From: Methanosarcina sp.
GTDB taxonomy: Archaea; Halobacteriota; Methanosarcinia; Methanosarcinales; Methanosarcinaceae
NCBI GenBank assembly: GCA_017883485.1
Contig: JADGNM010000028.1
Coordinates: 1-12,836 of the forward strand
Reading direction: 5' to 3'
Length of the DNA: 12,836 nt
Positions within the stretch are counted from its first letter, which is position 1; each line of letters opens with the position of its first letter. Below the pieces are notes generated by a model. The model searched no databases. It was not told the DNA's origin and was given only the letters and a program-made list of their open reading frames with translations. Shown piece by piece: positions 1 through 6,270 of this stretch. The position numbers and the translations under genes are program-made.

Positions 1-27
1 TGATCGTGTTTTTCATTTTTCCATCAG

Positions 28-1569
28 TTGGTAATCAGACGTACCTATTACGTCAAAATCGATATTAGCCAACTGGTTTTGGGGAGGCTGAATAGTTACC
101 AAATATTATTCAATATCGATAAGCATACAAACCCAAAAATCATTATCTCGGTTCTTATGTTGAGAGAAGGTTTTGATGTAAATAATATCTGTGTTATTGT
201 TCCTTTAAGGTCAACAACTTCATACATTCTTTTAGAGCAGGTAATTGGTAGAGGTTTAAGGTTGATGTGGAGAGAACCTGTATATACCGAAATTAAAGAC
301 GAGAACAGAGAAAAATTATTAGTCAGGAAGCAAGAGCCAGACAATTACTTAGACATTTTAAGCATTATTGAACACCCTGCTTTTATTGAGTTTTATGAAA
401 GAGTTTTAGAAGACGCTCTTGGTAAAGTTGAGAAAGTTCCAGAAAGCGGAAGAGTTGTTGGGGATTTAATCAACATTGTATTAAAAGATGAATACAATGA
501 TTATGACCTTTTCTGGCCTGTCATAATTCATGACAAAGAGGAATTTATTGAAGTAGGGGAGTTATCGATTGAAGAATTGGAGACTTTCCCAGCACCTTTA
601 GAAAAAATAAAGCAACTTGTTTCAAAAAAAGAAGGACACACTTTTTACGAAGAGGAGTTGACCGTAAAAACGAAATTTGGAGAATATACGGTAACAGCAG
701 ACCTGTTCAATGCTAAAAATTATAATTCATTCATCTCAAAAATTGTTAATATTATTTCTGCTGTTCCTATTAAGATTTCAAAAAGAAGCACAAAAAATTT
801 CCCTGTAATGCAAATAAATACTGCTCAGATAGCTCAACTTACCGACCAATACATAAGACATAAATTGTTTAATGAAGAATTTGATCCCTTCGCAGAAAAT
901 AATTGGAGAGTCCTTTTACTTACTGAATCAAGAATTACTGAACATATCATAAGAAACATCAGTAAAAGCATTTATGATATACAGAATAAACTAAATGTAA
1001 ATGAAGCAAAAATTGTAAAAAGACAATTTTCAGAGGTTACAGAAATTAGAGGAAGAGAAGAATATTGTGTAATAGTTTCAAAATCAATTTATCCAAAAAT
1101 TCCATTTCCAAGCAATAGAGGTGGATTTGAACGGTCATTTATTGAGTTTGTTGATAGAGACACAAAGGTTGAAAGGTTTATAAAGATAAACGAATATTCT
1201 CATAACTTCGCAAATATTCTTTATGTTAGAGAAGATGGATTATTGGCTCATTACTTTCCTGATTTTATAGTCAAAATAGGTGATACAATTTACTTAGTAG
1301 AAACCAAAGCAGAAAAAGATGTAAAGAGCCCTAATGTAAAACTTAAGCAGATTTCCACGATTGACTGGATTAATAAGATAAATGAATTGAATGCAGAAAA
1401 CAGGATGAGCAGCATTTGGAAATATGTATTATTGGGAGAGAAAACGTTCTATTCAATGTCAGATAAAGGAGCAACTACTTCTGAAATATTAGAATATAAC
1501 CTGATGAGTAGATCTAAGATTAAAGGAACATTAACTAGATTTATAAGCGACAAGGACGATAAATATTAA
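28..1569 (+). CDS. Type III restriction enzyme Res subunit, C-terminal fragment (probably 5'-truncated)
   Basis: This is the C-terminal part of a DEAD/DEAH helicase-nuclease of the type III restriction (Res) family, which cleaves DNA after ATP-driven translocation together with a Mod methylase. Visible parts are superfamily 2 helicase motif V (LREGFDVNN, residues 45-53), motif VI (QVIGRGLR, 71-78), a long middle region, and a PD-(D/E)xK nuclease core with PD at 411-412 and ETK at 425-427. Motifs I to IV, including the Walker A and DEAD boxes, are absent. Full Res proteins are usually 900-1000 residues, so about half is missing. A TGA at 1-3 closes the same frame, so the missing half cannot be joined in frame upstream. 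The TTG at 28 is only the first possible start and is doubtful; clear family similarity begins near residue 26-36. No mod gene is visible. The DNA is markedly AT-rich compared with argS and prf1, which suggests transfer. Most likely a remnant, although translation from an internal start cannot be excluded. Confidence 0.8.
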   Translation: MVIRRTYYVKIDISQLVLGRLNSYQILFNIDKHTNPKIIISVLMLREGFDVNNICVIVPLRSTTSYILLEQVIGRGLRLMWREPVYTEIKDENREKLLVRKQEPDNYLDILSIIEHPAFIEFYERVLEDALGKVEKVPESGRVVGDLINIVLKDEYNDYDLFWPVIIHDKEEFIEVGELSIEELETFPAPLEKIKQLVSKKEGHTFYEEELTVKTKFGEYTVTADLFNAKNYNSFISKIVNIISAVPIKISKRSTKNFPVMQINTAQIAQLTDQYIRHKLFNEEFDPFAENNWRVLLLTESRITEHIIRNISKSIYDIQNKLNVNEAKIVKRQFSEVTEIRGREEYCVIVSKSIYPKIPFPSNRGGFERSFIEFVDRDTKVERFIKINEYSHNFANILYVREDGLLAHYFPDFIVKIGDTIYLVETKAEKDVKSPNVKLKQISTIDWINKINELNAENRMSSIWKYVLLGEKTFYSMSDKGATTSEILEYNLMSRSKIKGTLTRFISDKDDKY

Positions 1570-1603
1570 GGAAAAAGAAAGTCCTTCTATCTTTTTTTAA
1601 TAT

Positions 1604-1632
1604 GAAAGTACTCTTAAGTACTTTCCTTTTTT
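1604..1632 (+). terminator. Hairpin plus T6 terminator after the Res fragment
   Basis: A perfect 9-bp stem (GAAAGTACT at 1604-1612 and AGTACTTTC at 1617-1625) with a 4-nt loop is followed by T6 at 1627-1632. A separate T7 tract lies at 1592-1598, between the stop codon and the hairpin. Archaeal termination depends mainly on oligo-T tracts, so either tract would suffice. It sits 35 nt after the stop codon of the Res fragment. Confidence 0.6.
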
Positions 1633-1797
1633 CGTGCCTGTTATTCAAAGAATATCATGTTTGTTTATTATTGCATCTATCTTAATCAACTATAGCATAA
1701 ATTTCTATTTTAGAGAATGAGATTTTTATGACTACTTGTTGTGTCAATAAATGACTTTGTTAAGGTAATATAATGGATTGAACTATAAATTCCAGCC

Positions 1798-1920
1798 CTA
1801 AGGACACACTAACATCCAACCAAGGAAAACACCAACAAGCAAACTCAAAGGTATATCAGATACTGGCGGTATTTCGTAACCTTTGTCACCGAGTGACTTG
1901 ACATCCGGCAACTTTTGCAT
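1798..1920 (-). CDS. Small membrane protein, 40 aa (unrecognised)
   Basis: This ATG-to-TAG frame encodes a 40-residue protein. The first half is polar (starting MQKLPDVKSLGDKGYEIPP), then comes one hydrophobic segment (about residues 23-39, IPLSLLVGVFLGWMLV) that could span the membrane once, with an aromatic-proline boundary typical of real membrane proteins. A TGA 9 nt upstream of the ATG closes the frame. No strong Shine-Dalgarno is seen. It is divergent from the 66-aa membrane protein gene at 2143, and the region between them carries a large inverted repeat. I do not recognise the family. The coding call rests on amino-acid composition and plausible codon use, so it remains tentative. Confidence 0.4.
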   Translation of the reverse strand: MQKLPDVKSLGDKGYEIPPVSDIPLSLLVGVFLGWMLVCP

Positions 1921-1936
1921 TATGATATGTCACAAA

Positions 1937-2045
1937 GGTACTGTAAAGTCTTCGTCTGCTGGCCAAAAGCTATTCTTTTTGAGAAGGCGACTGCTCATAC
2001 TAAATAATTTTGCAAATTATTAGCAGACGAAGACTTCACAGAACC
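1937..2045. repeat. 24-bp imperfect inverted repeat bounding a 109-bp segment
   Basis: The arms at 1937-1960 and 2022-2045 match at 22 of 24 positions, including a perfect inner 15 bp (AAGTCTTCGTCTGCT at 1946-1960 against its complement at 2022-2036). The 61-nt interior contains a further 8-bp hairpin, AATAATTT (2003-2010) with AAATTATT (2014-2021) and a 3-nt loop. A 24-bp match at this distance is far beyond chance. It lies between two divergent small genes, so it could be an operator, a structured leader RNA, or a miniature transposon-like element. No flanking target-site duplication is evident. Confidence 0.85.
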
Positions 2046-2046
2046 G

Positions 2047-2056
2047 TTTTATACAT
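2047..2056 (+). promoter_or_regulatory. Possible TATA box for the 66-aa gene
   Basis: An AT-rich TTTTATACAT block lies about 90 nt before the ATG at 2143, directly after the right arm of the inverted repeat. Archaeal promoters place the TATA box about 25 nt before transcription start, which would give a leader of about 60 nt. The match is weak, and the AT-rich block at 2063-2078 is an alternative. Confidence 0.25.
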
Positions 2057-2142
2057 CGTAACATACATAAATAATTAACACAGTTATTACCTCGGATAAA
2101 AGCATTGTTTGTGAATAAGTCGAGAAATTCGGAGTGGTACTT

Positions 2143-2343
2143 ATGGATGTATCTGATGATGGTGTAAAAAAAATTGCTCATGCCGTAGCTGGCACCGTTT
2201 TAGTTGGTACTCTTGTTAGTGGTCTTTATTTTGCTGCTGGGCCTCTAGCTCCATTCTTATTAGCACATCCCGCAGTAAGAAAACAGGTTGAACAAGCAAC
2301 AAGTAATGGATTGCCATTATTATTAGGTCATATTTTTAAGTGA
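2143..2343 (+). CDS. Small hydrophobic membrane protein, 66 aa (unrecognised)
   Basis: This frame encodes a small protein with a short charged N terminus (MDVSDDGVKKIAH), one clear hydrophobic segment (about residues 14-40, rich in Ala, Val, Leu and Gly) and an amphipathic C-terminal part ending GHIFK. I prefer the ATG at 2143 because CGGAG (2129-2133) lies 9 nt before it. A GTG at 2134 would add three residues but would sit directly against that site. The gene is 171 nt before the recombinase gene on the same strand, separated by the three-arm site, and is divergent from the 40-aa membrane frame. Small one-span proteins of this kind occur in archaeal mobile elements, but nothing here gives a function. 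Confidence 0.6.
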   Translation: MDVSDDGVKKIAHAVAGTVLVGTLVSGLYFAAGPLAPFLLAHPAVRKQVEQATSNGLPLLLGHIFK

Positions 2344-2369
2344 TTGTAAAAATCTTGAGAATGGCTACA

Positions 2370-2494
2370 TTTTAACATAGAACGTTGGTATTTTTCCAGT
2401 TTCAAAGACTTTCTAATTTTACCATATTTTACAGCATATCGATTTTGAGTTTTATGACTCCAAATACCAACATTTATATGGAACGTTGGTATTT
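2370..2494 (+). promoter_or_regulatory. Three-arm site A upstream of the recombinase gene
   Basis: The 10-bp arm GTTGGTATTT occurs at 2384-2393, inverted at 2462-2471, and again direct at 2485-2494, all perfect. The two direct copies extend to an 18-nt match with one difference (2377-2394 and 2478-2495). The inverted copy and third copy form facing arms separated by 13 nt. The first arm is preceded by TTTTAACATAGAAC (2370-2383). The third arm ends 20 nt before the recombinase ATG. It could be the recombinase's own recombination site or its operator. A second site with the same layout but different arms lies at 4053-4158. Confidence 0.65.
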
Positions 2495-2514
2495 TAATTT
2501 TTGGAGTAATTTAA

Positions 2515-3084
2515 ATGGAAAATGGATTAGTGACAGCAGACGGCACAAAAGTATTAACCGTCGAAGAATATGACCGCTTCGTCCAGGCTGTACCAAATAA
2601 GTTCAGGCCTATTTTTGAAGTGAACGTAATAACGGGCTTGAGGTACATCGAACTTCAAAGGCTATATAAAAATCCGGGCTGGTATTTTCAAGATCGAAAT
2701 CAAATCATACTCCCGAAGGAAGCACAAAAAAAGGTAAAACAAAAAGCTCCAAAAAGGATTATAGACAAACTACCTTCGACTTTTCCATGTCTATTTAATG
2801 CCTTCTTAGATGGCAGGAGGCCGCCAGAACGTACCACATGGTGGGATAACCTTAGCAGGTGGTCTGAAAGGGCGAGAATCGAGCCAAAAGTAAGTCCGAA
2901 GACTCCAAGGAAGACTATAGAAAGTTGGATGCTAAAGGCAGGGATACCAGAGATTGAGATATATTCTCGCCAGGGACATGACCCGATAACCTCTCTAATG
3001 CATTATCAGAGCCTATCATTCACTGATTACGAAATGAGGGACATTGAAAAAAGGCTCACTGAGTGGGGAATACTGAGGAAATGA
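2515..3084 (+). CDS. Minimal tyrosine recombinase (phage/archaeal integrase family)
   Basis: This is a site-specific recombinase of the tyrosine family, which cuts and rejoins DNA through a covalent phosphotyrosine. The 189 residues cover only the catalytic domain; the N-terminal core-binding domain usual in 300-400-residue integrases is absent. Visible catalytic positions are Arg43 in TGLRYIE, a lysine in the strand around 68-80, Lys129-x-x-Arg132 in place of the common HxxR, His155 in RQGHD, and Tyr164 in MHYQS, nine residues after the histidine as in the family. A lysine at the first box II position also occurs in some archaeal integrases. The ATG at 2515 is supported by GGAG at 2503-2506. 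The four-cysteine mini-gene starts 6 nt after its stop, so the two probably form an operon. The set of residues looks complete, so it may be active. Its natural site is unknown; the three-arm repeat just upstream is the obvious candidate. Confidence 0.88.
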   Translation: MENGLVTADGTKVLTVEEYDRFVQAVPNKFRPIFEVNVITGLRYIELQRLYKNPGWYFQDRNQIILPKEAQKKVKQKAPKRIIDKLPSTFPCLFNAFLDGRRPPERTTWWDNLSRWSERARIEPKVSPKTPRKTIESWMLKAGIPEIEIYSRQGHDPITSLMHYQSLSFTDYEMRDIEKRLTEWGILRK

Positions 3085-3090
3085 AAATTT

Positions 3091-3234
3091 ATGTCTAAAA
3101 TCTTTGTCATCTTAGCGTGTCACAACTGCCCGCATTATGAACGGACGGGAAGTTATTGTTATGTGCTGCGGAAAACAGTCTATCCTGATAAGATTGATAG
3201 TGACTGTCCACTACCTGAGAATATGATGTATTAA
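3091..3234 (+). CDS. Four-cysteine mini-protein, 47 aa, downstream of the recombinase
   Basis: An ATG six nucleotides after the recombinase stop opens a 47-residue frame ending in TAA. It contains Cys10-x-x-Cys13, Cys23 and Cys39, with CHNCPHY near the start and a DCPLP motif near the end. The spacing suggests a small metal-binding, zinc-finger-like or iron-sulfur fold. Short proteins with a CxxC pair and a terminal DCPLP-type motif are, from memory, common in methanogen genomes. GAGG at 3075-3078 could serve as a distant ribosome site, or translation may be coupled to the recombinase. It may be a DNA-binding helper (directionality factor or repressor) for the recombinase, but that is inference from position only. 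Confidence 0.6.
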   Translation: MSKIFVILACHNCPHYERTGSYCYVLRKTVYPDKIDSDCPLPENMMY

Positions 3235-3352
3235 TGCATTAAAAGATTAGTTTATCACATCTCGGACACGTCACAGCATACTGATAGAAGGCCTTTTTAG
3301 GTCATGCCTGTAGCTGCCAGGATAACATTTTTAACACAAAAGGGGAAACTGA

Positions 3353-3612
3353 TTAATAAATATTGTCGTGATGATCGTAATCTTCCAGGATTACTGTCTT
3401 TAATTCCTCGTCGATGGAAAAAACAAGAACAAAGTGTCTATCAATATTACTCTTTTGAGATGGTTTAAAGGAGCATTGAGATTTTTGTACCTGTGTGGGT
3501 CCACCTGAATTTCGAATGCTTTTTTGAATATTGCTTCATACTGTATGATATTCTTTTTTTTGAGTTTGTTTAGCTTTTTCGAAAGCCCTGCATTAATCCC
3601 TAATTTGTACAA
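3353..3612 (-). pseudogene. RelE/ParE-like toxin, frameshifted
   Basis: Read on the minus strand from a TTG at 3612, one base after the antitoxin stop, the protein runs YKLGINAGLSKKLNKLKKK and so on to NHLKRV, then leaves the family pattern. Adding one base between 3448 and 3447 restores the typical C terminus (IDRHFVLVFSIDEEL, then a DYDHHDNIY ending) and a TAA at 3355-3353, giving about 86 residues. Methanogen RelE-type toxins, mRNA interferases that act at the ribosome, carry this RVHID...F.F...EEDYDHHD-like tail, so a single-base deletion is the simplest explanation. GAGG (3621-3618) precedes the TTG by 5 nt. Without repair the frame ends at 3400 with a nonsense tail and loses the conserved end. 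The gene overlaps or abuts the antitoxin as in a normal type II operon. A sequencing error is the main alternative. Confidence 0.7.
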
Positions 3613-3613
3613 G

Positions 3614-3877
3614 TTAATCCTCGTCTTCACCAGGTAAACTCTCAATATATGCTTTCAACTCATCAACAGTATTGAAAGGTCCTATAGGTTCTTCTTTCAT
3701 TATTTTTTGCATTTTCTCGATATATTCAGGTTTTAACTCTGGCTCTAGCATTTCCTCTTCATACTCAGCTACTATGAAATCAATAGCGGCACTTTCATCT
3801 TTTAAACCATATTTAGCTTTGATAACGCTCAAAATCTTATTCGTGCGGTCATCAATGTTTATAATCGCTTGAACCAT
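3614..3877 (-). CDS. Antitoxin of a type II toxin-antitoxin pair (DUF2683/RelB-like)
   Basis: The 87-residue acidic protein begins MVQAIINIDDRTNKILSVIK, a ribbon-helix-helix-like N terminus for DNA binding. It continues with a helix (DESAAIDFIVAEYEEEML) and ends with a toxin-binding tail (PIGPFNTVDELKAYIESL). This pattern matches the archaeal DUF2683 group, which sits before RelE-type toxins. I chose the ATG at 3877 because GTGAT (3886-3882) precedes it by 4 nt and the family starts MVQAI; a GTG at 3886 would add MIS. The toxin frame begins one base after its stop. Such antitoxins normally neutralise the toxin and repress their own operon. Here the toxin is frameshifted, so the antitoxin may be an orphan or act against related toxins elsewhere. 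Confidence 0.75.
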   Translation of the reverse strand: MVQAIINIDDRTNKILSVIKAKYGLKDESAAIDFIVAEYEEEMLEPELKPEYIEKMQKIMKEEPIGPFNTVDELKAYIESLPGEDED

Positions 3878-4052
3878 GCTTATCACATAAATGAAATGTT
3901 AACACCATATTAATTAATATCGTTTAAGGCCTGCATCCATGATCAAGCCAGGATAAGGACCTTATCGAGCCCTCAGCTGCCATGTGTTATATCCTGATTT
4001 CGTAGATTAAAGAATGTAGACAATTTGTCACTATATTTGAAAAATACACAGG

Positions 4053-4158
4053 TTTTAATGTAGAACCTATGCATTTTGGCGGTTTTAGCTTAAATTTTGG
4101 GGTGAATAAGGGCTCTGAACTCATAAAATGCATAGATTTTATTGTAACATGTGCATCC
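4053..4158 (+). repeat. Three-arm site B, orphan relative of site A
   Basis: An 11-bp inverted pair, CTATGCATTTT (4067-4077) and AAAATGCATAG (4125-4135), is followed after a 13-nt gap by a degenerate direct third arm at 4149-4158 (6 of 10 identical). The first arm is preceded by TTTTAATGTAGAAC (4053-4066), matching 12 of 14 bases at the equivalent place in site A. The 13-nt gap between second and third arms (4136-4148) has the same length as in site A and matches at 9 of 13 positions. The arms themselves differ from site A. No recombinase gene follows it. Confidence 0.6.
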
Positions 4159-4231
4159 GTATAAATGATGATTTTTTATGGTGAAGAAGATTATAGAGTG
4201 AATCAAATTTACAGAATTTCCGGTACACAGC

Positions 4232-4285
4232 CAAAACTCAGATAAGGAAAACTCAGAAAAGGGAAATTCAGAAAAGGAAAACTGT
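4232..4285 (-). repeat. Short A-rich tandem repeat, possible argS 3' termination zone
   Basis: Three to four degenerate 15-16-nt units of the type GGAAAACTCAGAAAA run in tandem. On the minus strand, downstream of argS, they give a series of short oligo-T tracts (TTTTC) about 150-200 nt past the argS stop. Multiple T-tracts are the usual archaeal termination signal, so this may end the argS transcript. That role is inferred. Confidence 0.45.
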
Positions 4286-4433
4286 GGAAGGTAAGAAGGG
4301 ATAGAAAACTATTCTCATTTCTTATCTCATTTTCTTCTTATATAGATACTCTTCTATCTTCCCTCCGATGTCGATTATTTTTGTCTCTTGCTTTCTCTAT
4401 TCCGCTTTCCCTCTTTACATCGATGCTCTCTTT

Positions 4434-6143
4434 TTACATAGATTCGGGGGCCGCGATTCCCAGAGTATCAAGAGAGTTTGCAAGTACGATCCTTGCACAG
4501 TCCACAAGAGCCAGCCTTGCAGCCCTGACATTTTCGCCCTCTGCGGCGATTACCGGAACAAAACGGTAGAACTGGTTGAAGGCATCGGCAAGTTCGCGGG
4601 CATAGATTGCAAGCACATGAGGCTTGATTTCGCGGGCTGCAAGGTCGATTATGCTGTCAAACATCGCAATTTTCTTGATTAAATCGATTTCACTGTCTTC
4701 GATGAGGAAGAGGGGGTCGATTTTCCCTGAGGGGTTCCATACTGCCTCTTCTTTTGCTTTTTCGAGGATGCTGCAGGCACGGGCGTGGGAATACTGGATG
4801 TAAGGGGCACCCTGTTTCTCAAAGTCGAGAGCTTCTTTCCAGTTGAAAACCGTGGATTTTTCAGGAGAGACTCTAACTATATCATATCTTACTGCACCCA
4901 TTCCAACCATTTCCGCAACCTGTTTCTTGAACTCGTCAGAAGTTTCCGGGCGGCGGGTTTCGACCTGTTCGAAGGCAGCTTCCGTGATCCTGTCAAATAG
5001 CTCGTCTGCACTTATGAACTGTCCGCGGCGGGTGCTCATAGAGCCTTCAGGAAGGGAGACGAACTCGAAAATCACTACCTCGGGTTCTTTGATCCCGATT
5101 GCATTCAGTGTAGCTTTTAGCTGGCCGGAGATAAATTTGTGGTCCGCCCCGAGTACGTCAATTATACGGTCTGCCTGGCTGGCTTTCCATTCATGGTAGG
5201 CAAGGTCTCTTGTAGTGTAAAGAGAAGTCCCGTTTGAGCGCTGGATAACAAGGGTTTTTTCAAACCCGTAATCCGAAAGATCTACCACAACGGCTCCTTT
5301 GTCTATTTTTGTCCTTCCGGTAGCTTTGATCTGCTCGATAATGTCATGCACAGCTCCGGATTTAAGGAAGCGGGATTCATTGACAAACTTGTCGTGGACT
5401 ACGTTTAAGCGAAGAAGGGTTTCCTTGATCCCGGAGATAGCCAGGGAAACCGCCTTATCAAAACTTTCGATGGTCTCAATATCCCCGGCTTCCACCTTTT
5501 CCATAAGGGCATCGATTTCCTTTACGTACTCAGGGTTTTTATCCAGCTCGACATTTGCCTTTATATATACTTCAGCGATGGCAGAGTCGGGTTTTTTGGA
5601 AAGGTCAAGCTCAAAGCGCTCACATGCCCAGGAGACTACCGCAATCTGACGGCCCATGTCATTGACATAGTACTGTACCTCAACATCGTACCCTGCGCAC
5701 CTGAGAATGCGGACAAGGGTGTCTCCGATAATCGAATTGCGGATGTGCCCGACATGCAGGGGACCGTTAGGATTTGCGGAGGTGTGCTCAAGGAGAATTT
5801 TATCCTTTGGGGCTCCGCATCCGAACTTTTCCTTTTTTTCGAGAACTACAGCTACTGTCCTGTTCAGGTAGTGTCTGCCTGCATGGAAGTTAATGTAAGG
5901 GCCTGAGGCATTTGCTTTCCCTATGTACGAGCCATCCGGGATTTCGATTGCATAAACAATACGGGATGCGAGCTCTTTTGGGTTTTGTTTGTAGAGGCTT
6001 GCCAGCCTGAAGGCAGCCCTGCTCGCAAGGTCGGCGTGAGAAGAGGTCTCGAAATAGAGTTCCGAATCTTCAATCTCAAATCCGACTTTTCGGATAGCCT
6101 CTTTTAAGATTGATTCAGCCTGAGCTTTGAGTTCCAGGAACAA
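4434..6143 (-). CDS. argS: Arginyl-tRNA synthetase
   Basis: This class I synthetase charges tRNA-Arg with arginine using ATP in the cytoplasm. From the TTG at 6143 it is 569 residues, a normal length. It has the N-terminal Arg-tRNA additional domain (about 1-110), the HIGH-type motif in SANPNGPLHVGH (HVGH at 130-133), the degenerate KMSKS equivalent MSTRRG (369-374), and a C-terminal DALR anticodon-binding domain (about 450-569) ending APESM. The TTG start is chosen because AGGTGAT (6154-6148) lies 4 nt before it and the product then begins MFLELKAQAESIL, as archaeal ArgRS does. A longer frame from 6200 would translate the 19-bp tandem repeat and is unlikely. Its GC content is clearly higher than in the accessory patch. 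It lies 226 nt downstream of prf1 on the same strand, with a terminator-like hairpin between, so it probably has its own promoter. Confidence 0.97.
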   Translation of the reverse strand: MFLELKAQAESILKEAIRKVGFEIEDSELYFETSSHADLASRAAFRLASLYKQNPKELASRIVYAIEIPDGSYIGKANASGPYINFHAGRHYLNRTVAVVLEKKEKFGCGAPKDKILLEHTSANPNGPLHVGHIRNSIIGDTLVRILRCAGYDVEVQYYVNDMGRQIAVVSWACERFELDLSKKPDSAIAEVYIKANVELDKNPEYVKEIDALMEKVEAGDIETIESFDKAVSLAISGIKETLLRLNVVHDKFVNESRFLKSGAVHDIIEQIKATGRTKIDKGAVVVDLSDYGFEKTLVIQRSNGTSLYTTRDLAYHEWKASQADRIIDVLGADHKFISGQLKATLNAIGIKEPEVVIFEFVSLPEGSMSTRRGQFISADELFDRITEAAFEQVETRRPETSDEFKKQVAEMVGMGAVRYDIVRVSPEKSTVFNWKEALDFEKQGAPYIQYSHARACSILEKAKEEAVWNPSGKIDPLFLIEDSEIDLIKKIAMFDSIIDLAAREIKPHVLAIYARELADAFNQFYRFVPVIAAEGENVRAARLALVDCARIVLANSLDTLGIAAPESM

Positions 6144-6147
6144 GATA

Positions 6148-6154
6148 ATCACCT
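6148..6154 (-). promoter_or_regulatory. Ribosome binding site fixing the argS TTG start
   Basis: AGGTGAT on the minus strand matches the archaeal 16S 3'-end complement and stands 4 nt before the TTG at 6143-6141. It decides between that TTG and the upstream in-frame candidates. Confidence 0.65.
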
Positions 6155-6162
6155 GTGAAAAC

Positions 6163-6200
6163 TGTGAGAACAATGTGGCATTGTGAGAACAATGTGACAT
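6163..6200. repeat. 19-bp tandem duplication in the argS leader
   Basis: Two head-to-tail copies of TGTGAGAACAATGTGGCAT (6163-6181) and the same with one change, G to A (6182-6200), lie 20-57 nt upstream of the argS start. They may be a recent slippage duplication or a pair of regulator sites in the 5' leader. No function is shown. Confidence 0.8.
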
Positions 6201-6270
6201 TAATTTACTGAATTTTATGTAAGCATTAATTTAGGAAATTTTTATCCAGTGATCTAATGGCGGTTTAATT

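Larger units (their letters stand above)
1570..2142. other. Intergenic stretch with terminator, 40-aa ORF and inverted repeat
   Basis: The stretch between the Res fragment and the 66-aa gene holds the terminator, the short minus-strand frame at 1798-1920 and the inverted repeat at 1937-2045, listed separately. From 1640 to 1797 I see only AT-rich DNA with no open frame of note. A smaller imperfect inverted pair, ACCTTTGTCAC (1880-1890) and GTCACAAAGGT (1929-1939, one mismatch), lies inside the start of the 40-aa frame. No tRNA or CRISPR is seen. Confidence 0.5.
3887..4433. other. Intergenic stretch between the antitoxin and argS
   Basis: No convincing gene is seen. Contents in order are a TATA-like ATATTAATTAATAT block (3907-3920), a near-perfect palindrome GATAAGGACCTTATC (3952-3966), three-arm site B (4053-4158), a 26-codon frame at 4165-4245 too short to support, the A-rich tandem repeat (4232-4285), and a strongly pyrimidine-rich plus strand from 4310 to 4435 just after the argS stop. 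The block reads as recombination debris next to a housekeeping gene. Confidence 0.5.

Noticed and set aside
58..120. 9-bp inverted pair ATCGATATT (58-66) and AATATCGAT (112-120)
   Set aside because: Several 9-bp pairs at such distances are expected by chance in 12.8 kb of AT-rich DNA, and it lacks the flanks shared by sites A and B.
4165..4245. 26-codon frame just after three-arm site B
   Set aside because: It is too short, has no ribosome site, and shows no resemblance to the recombinase start. It could be a remnant but cannot be supported.
4368..5649. Plus-strand frames over argS and its 3' end
   Set aside because: They are antisense shadows of argS, whose motifs and length are unambiguous on the minus strand.
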